Source: a bacterium (GTDB lineage Bacteria; Verrucomicrobiota; Verrucomicrobiae; Opitutales; Opitutaceae). From it: a stretch of DNA of 8,876 bases. Numbering within the stretch: the first letter of the stretch is position 1; each line of letters opens with the position of its first letter. The stretch covers positions 1 to 8,876 of the forward strand of contig JAJXYI010000626.1 of assembly GCA_021780625.1 (NCBI GenBank), written 5' to 3'. The notes under the pieces are model-generated. The model had not been told where the DNA came from. It worked only from the letters and a program-made list of their open reading frames with translations, and did no database searches. Made by a program: the position numbers and the translations under genes. Shown piece by piece: positions 6,206-8,876 of the stretch.

Positions 6206-6251
6206 GGAATAAGCCGGCGGCATATCTTTTCCCCGAAAGTCCGGACAGGGG

Positions 6252-6923
6252 TCAGCCCGCGTCGGGCCGCTTCGGGATACCGGGCTCCGAAGGGAAAGGG
6301 GCGAACAGCGACACGGCCTCGCCGCGCGAGCTCACATGCAGCTTGTGGTAGATCCGCCGAACATGGGTATTGATCGTTCCAATACTGAGTCCCAGCAGGT
6401 CCGCCATCTCCTTGTAGGCGAGTCCACGGGCCAGGAGCCTGAGGATCTCCAGTTCGCGCGCCGACAGGTCCTCCACCCGTCCGTGGTTCGGCTCCTGGGG
6501 CTTCTTCTGGAACCACTGGACGACCTTGCGCGCGATGTAGCTGTTCATCGGCGAGCCGCCGGCGTGTACCTGGCGAATCGACGCGAGCAGCTCCTCGCGG
6601 GGCGTCTGCTTCATAAGATAACCGGAGGCTCCGGCGGTGAGCGCGTCAAAGATGTGGTCGCTGTCCTCAAAGACGGTGAACACCACGAACTGGGTCTCGG
6701 GCATCGCGGCCTTGAGCTGGCGCACGCAGGTGATTCCGCTCTGTCCGGACAGATTGATGTCGACGAGCACGACGTCCGGCCTGTGGGCCGGCAGCAGGGC
6801 GATCGCGCCCTCCACGCTCTCGTGCTCGCTCACGAACTTGAGCCCATGGTCGTGCGCGATCCAGTCGGCAACCAGGGAACGGACGCCTGCGTCGTCCTCG
6901 ATGATGGAAACGGAGATGCTCAC
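6252..6923 (-). CDS. NarL/FixJ-family response regulator
   Basis: 223 residues. The receiver domain (about 3-120) has the acidic pair D10/D11, the phosphorylation site D55 (VLVDINL), T83 and K105 (YLMK). After a linker, the LuxR-type DNA-binding domain (about 152-205) shows LSARELEILRLLARGLAYKEMA and a recognition helix in IGTINTHVRRIYHKL. The start is a GTG at 6923; no ATG lies nearby, and this start gives the expected strand-1 sequence. No clear Shine-Dalgarno is visible. The gene follows the sensor kinase stop by 27 bp, so the two are almost certainly cotranscribed and form a two-component pair. Targets are unknown. The respiratory operon begins 263 bp downstream on the same strand and is one candidate, by proximity only. 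Confidence 0.95.
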   Translation of the reverse strand: MSISVSIIEDDAGVRSLVADWIAHDHGLKFVSEHESVEGAIALLPAHRPDVVLVDINLSGQSGITCVRQLKAAMPETQFVVFTVFEDSDHIFDALTAGASGYLMKQTPREELLASIRQVHAGGSPMNSYIARKVVQWFQKKPQEPNHGRVEDLSARELEILRLLARGLAYKEMADLLGLSIGTINTHVRRIYHKLHVSSRGEAVSLFAPFPSEPGIPKRPDAG

Positions 6924-6950
6924 GGTAGTAGGGGGGAAAGACGCGGGGTT

Positions 6951-8876
6951 CTAGCGGTTCACGGACTTCCAGGGGAATGAAAAGACGACCGTGAAACCGG
7001 GGTCCTGCGATTGGCGCAGTTCCACCGAGCCGCCAAGTTGCGCGAGCCGGCGTCGCATGCTGGCCAGGCCATTTCCAGACGCGATCCGGCCCTCCTGCGC
7101 CACGGGTGCCGCCCCCAGGCCCGAGCCGTTGTCCGCGACAACAAGCCGCCCGCCCTCCGGTCCAGCCTCCAGCGAGATCGTCACCTCGGTGGCCCCCGAG
7201 TGTTTAACCACGTTGTTGAGCGCTTCCTTGTACGCCAGAAACAGGTTGTGTCGGGCATCCGAGTGAGGTCGCCAGGGCGGGATCTCGAGGGGGAAATCGA
7301 ACCGGCACCGGATGCCGGCCGTCCTCAGGAAATCCTGCGCGTACTTCTCGAAGTAATTCACGAGCGACTCGAGCGTGTCGTGCTTGGGATTCACCGCCCA
7401 GACGATCTCGTCCATCGCCTTCGTCACACCGCGTGCCGTCTCGTAAATCCGCCCGAGGCCATCCTGGGTCTTGGCGGGGTCCCCGAGGTCCCGGCGCACC
7501 GTCTCGCACAGCATCGTGATCCGGGTCAGATGCGCGCCGAACTCGTCATGCATGTCGTTGGCGATGCGAGCGCGCTCGGAATCGATCGACCGCTCGAGCT
7601 CCAATCGCTCCAGGCTTCGCAGCAGCTTCACCCGGGCGCGGTTCCAGACCAGGGCCACCGTGGCCAGGACGAAGAGCCCGGCGAGCGTGAGCCTGAACCA
7701 CAGGGTCTGCCAGACAAACGGCCGGACCGTCAGCGCAACCTCCGCACCGCCGAGGTTCCAGACGTTGTCGTTGTTTGCCGCAAGGACCCGGAACGTGTAG
7801 CGCCCGGGAGGCACGTAACTGTAGATTGCATACCGCTCCGCCCTGGCCTGCTGCCAGTCGGAGTCGAGGCCAGCGAGCCGGTACTTGAATCGGACAAGAC
7901 TGGGATCCGCAAAGCTCAGTCCGGTAAACTTGAATTCGATCCGATGGCGTCCCGGAGGCACGACCACCGGACGGCGAACGGCGCCGTTGGGGGTCACCAC
8001 CCGACCGTCGATCCGCACCGACTCGATCACGACCGGGGGGACCTGCGTGTTCAACGCGACATCGGACGGGTCGATGATGGCGAGGCTCTGGTCCATCGAG
8101 AAGACGAGGCGGTCGTCGGCGGTGCGGCAATTGCCGCCCTGCTGGGAGGGCGAGCAGATGAGGCTGCCGAGACCGTCATTGCGGCCATAGCTGAGGCAGT
8201 CGACCTGCCCCAATTGTCCGTCCGCACATGCGTTCAGCTGGCGTTTGCTCACCCGGATGATTCCGGCGCCCGTGCTCATCCAGAGATAACCGCGTCCATC
8301 ATCCTCGATCTGCGATACCGTCGCGTCGGCCAGGCCGTTGGCCGGCAGGATGGCGGAGAAACGCCCGTCCTTGAGCCGGTCGAGTCCGCCGCCTTTCGTC
8401 CCGATCCAGAGCGCGCCATCTTTATCGCGATAGAGTCCCTTGATGTAGTCGCTGGAGAGTCCGTTGCGCGTCGTGTAGCGCACGACCTTGCCCGATCGGA
8501 TGCAGCCGAGTCCCTCGCCGTCGCAGCCAACCCAAAGCGTCCCATCGGGATCCTCGAGCACGGACTTCACGTGAAGCAGGGTCGGTGCGGTCCTGGACTC
8601 CATCCAACGGATCCTGCCGTTGTCGTAATGCACCAATCCGCGGACGCCCCCGATCCAGAGTCCTCCGTCGCGTGCGGGAACGATCGTATTGATGGGTGCG
8701 GGCAGTTGGTCGGACCCTGGCGCCGCGTGGATTCTCCCGTCGCTAAGGATATCCATGCCCAGCCAGTTTCCGATCCACACGGTGCCCTTGGGATCCTCGT
8801 AGACGGTCCAGACGTAGGCGTTCTGCATGCCGTCCTCCAGGCTGTAATTGCTCCAGCGCCCGTCTTTGTCCAAATG
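6951..8876 (-). CDS. sensor histidine kinase with Reg_prop beta-propeller sensor (5' partial)
   Basis: At least 642 residues are visible; the gene runs past the window edge, and the TTG at 8873 is most likely internal rather than a start. Numbering here begins at that codon. At least five Reg_prop repeats of the D-G-x-L-W-x-G type occur (near residues 30, 70, 111, 153, 195), so this is the end of a periplasmic propeller. A Y_Y_Y domain (about 315-385, ending in YTFRVLAANNDN) leads to one membrane helix (about 391-410). The cytoplasmic part has a HisKA_3 dimerisation domain with phospho-acceptor H442 (ANDMHDEFGAHL) and a HATPase_c domain with N box (ALNNVVKHS), D581-N-G-S-G and N601-G-L-x-S-M. 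Such kinases phosphorylate NarL-type regulators, and the partner gene lies 27 bp downstream. The signal is unknown; in Bacteroidetes related hybrid sensors read polysaccharide fragments. The sensor region contains six cysteines. Confidence 0.93.
   Translation of the reverse strand, partial: HLDKDGRWSNYSLEDGMQNAYVWTVYEDPKGTVWIGNWLGMDILSDGRIHAAPGSDQLPAPINTIVPARDGGLWIGGVRGLVHYDNGRIRWMESRTAPTLLHVKSVLEDPDGTLWVGCDGEGLGCIRSGKVVRYTTRNGLSSDYIKGLYRDKDGALWIGTKGGGLDRLKDGRFSAILPANGLADATVSQIEDDGRGYLWMSTGAGIIRVSKRQLNACADGQLGQVDCLSYGRNDGLGSLICSPSQQGGNCRTADDRLVFSMDQSLAIIDPSDVALNTQVPPVVIESVRIDGRVVTPNGAVRRPVVVPPGRHRIEFKFTGLSFADPSLVRFKYRLAGLDSDWQQARAERYAIYSYVPPGRYTFRVLAANNDNVWNLGGAEVALTVRPFVWQTLWFRLTLAGLFVLATVALVWNRARVKLLRSLERLELERSIDSERARIANDMHDEFGAHLTRITMLCETVRRDLGDPAKTQDGLGRIYETARGVTKAMDEIVWAVNPKHDTLESLVNYFEKYAQDFLRTAGIRCRFDFPLEIPPWRPHSDARHNLFLAYKEALNNVVKHSGATEVTISLEAGPEGGRLVVADNGSGLGAAPVAQEGRIASGNGLASMRRRLAQLGGSVELRQSQDPGFTVVFSFPWKSVNR

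Larger units (their letters stand above)
5989..6251. other. intergenic region upstream of the Rrf2 operon
   Basis: 263 bp with no convincing gene. It should carry the promoter of the minus-strand respiratory operon. An AT-rich patch at 6174-6212 stands out against the GC-rich surroundings, and a palindrome lies at 6012-6023. I see no clear rho-independent terminator after the response regulator, so read-through from the two-component genes into the operon is possible. Confidence 0.5.

Noticed and set aside
6230..6251. Possible terminator after the response regulator (CCCC/GGGG and a GTCCGGAC palindrome)
   Set aside because: The outer stem is only 4 bp with a large loop, and the following bases on the minus strand are A-rich rather than T-rich.
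1..8876. CRISPR arrays, insertion sequences, tRNA or rRNA genes
   Set aside because: No regularly spaced repeats, transposase-like proteins, terminal repeats or RNA gene signatures were seen by eye.

Overview
The window is high-GC bacterial DNA, about 63-66% G+C by eye. A histidine kinase with a Reg_prop/Y_Y_Y sensor is paired with a NarL-type regulator, Shine-Dalgarno sites are weak or absent before several genes, and the respiratory genes are menaquinol-type. Together these suggest a Verrucomicrobiota-like bacterium, possibly of the Opitutaceae, but this placement is inferred from gene content and not proven.

Layout: a YecD-like isochorismatase-fold hydrolase (8-565, +) faces a membrane-anchored TlpA/ResA-type thioredoxin (591-1142, -). 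All other genes lie on the minus strand. Read in the direction of transcription they are: a Reg_prop sensor histidine kinase (6951-8876, N-terminus outside the window); its NarL/FixJ response regulator (6252-6923); a 263-bp gap holding a perfect GGTAA-N2-TTACC palindrome; an Rrf2-family regulator with four cysteines (5515-5988); an unrecognised nine-helix membrane protein (4346-5473); a Tat-exported Rieske protein (3864-4349); a seven-helix cytochrome b of b6/subunit-IV type (2770-3849); and a CydA-like membrane protein with a C-terminal c-type cytochrome domain (1408-2751). A strong rho-independent terminator follows at 1351-1389.

The centre of interest is the operon 5988 to 1351. It joins a quinol-oxidising Rieske/cytochrome b unit to a bd-oxidase-like subunit. 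In that subunit the quinol-binding Q-loop and both apparent ligands of heme b558 are missing, and the last membrane helix seems to be replaced by a mono-heme cytochrome c. There is no cytochrome c1 gene and no recognisable CydB. The simplest model is one electron-transfer chain: menaquinol to Rieske/cytochrome b, to the fused cytochrome c, to the high-spin heme site of the CydA-like subunit, reducing O2 or a related ligand such as NO. The Rrf2 protein, possibly with an Fe-S cluster, would be the redox or NO sensor. The TlpA-like protein just downstream could help cytochrome c maturation. The coupling, the substrate and the regulation are inferences; the domain identities and motifs are read directly from the sequence.
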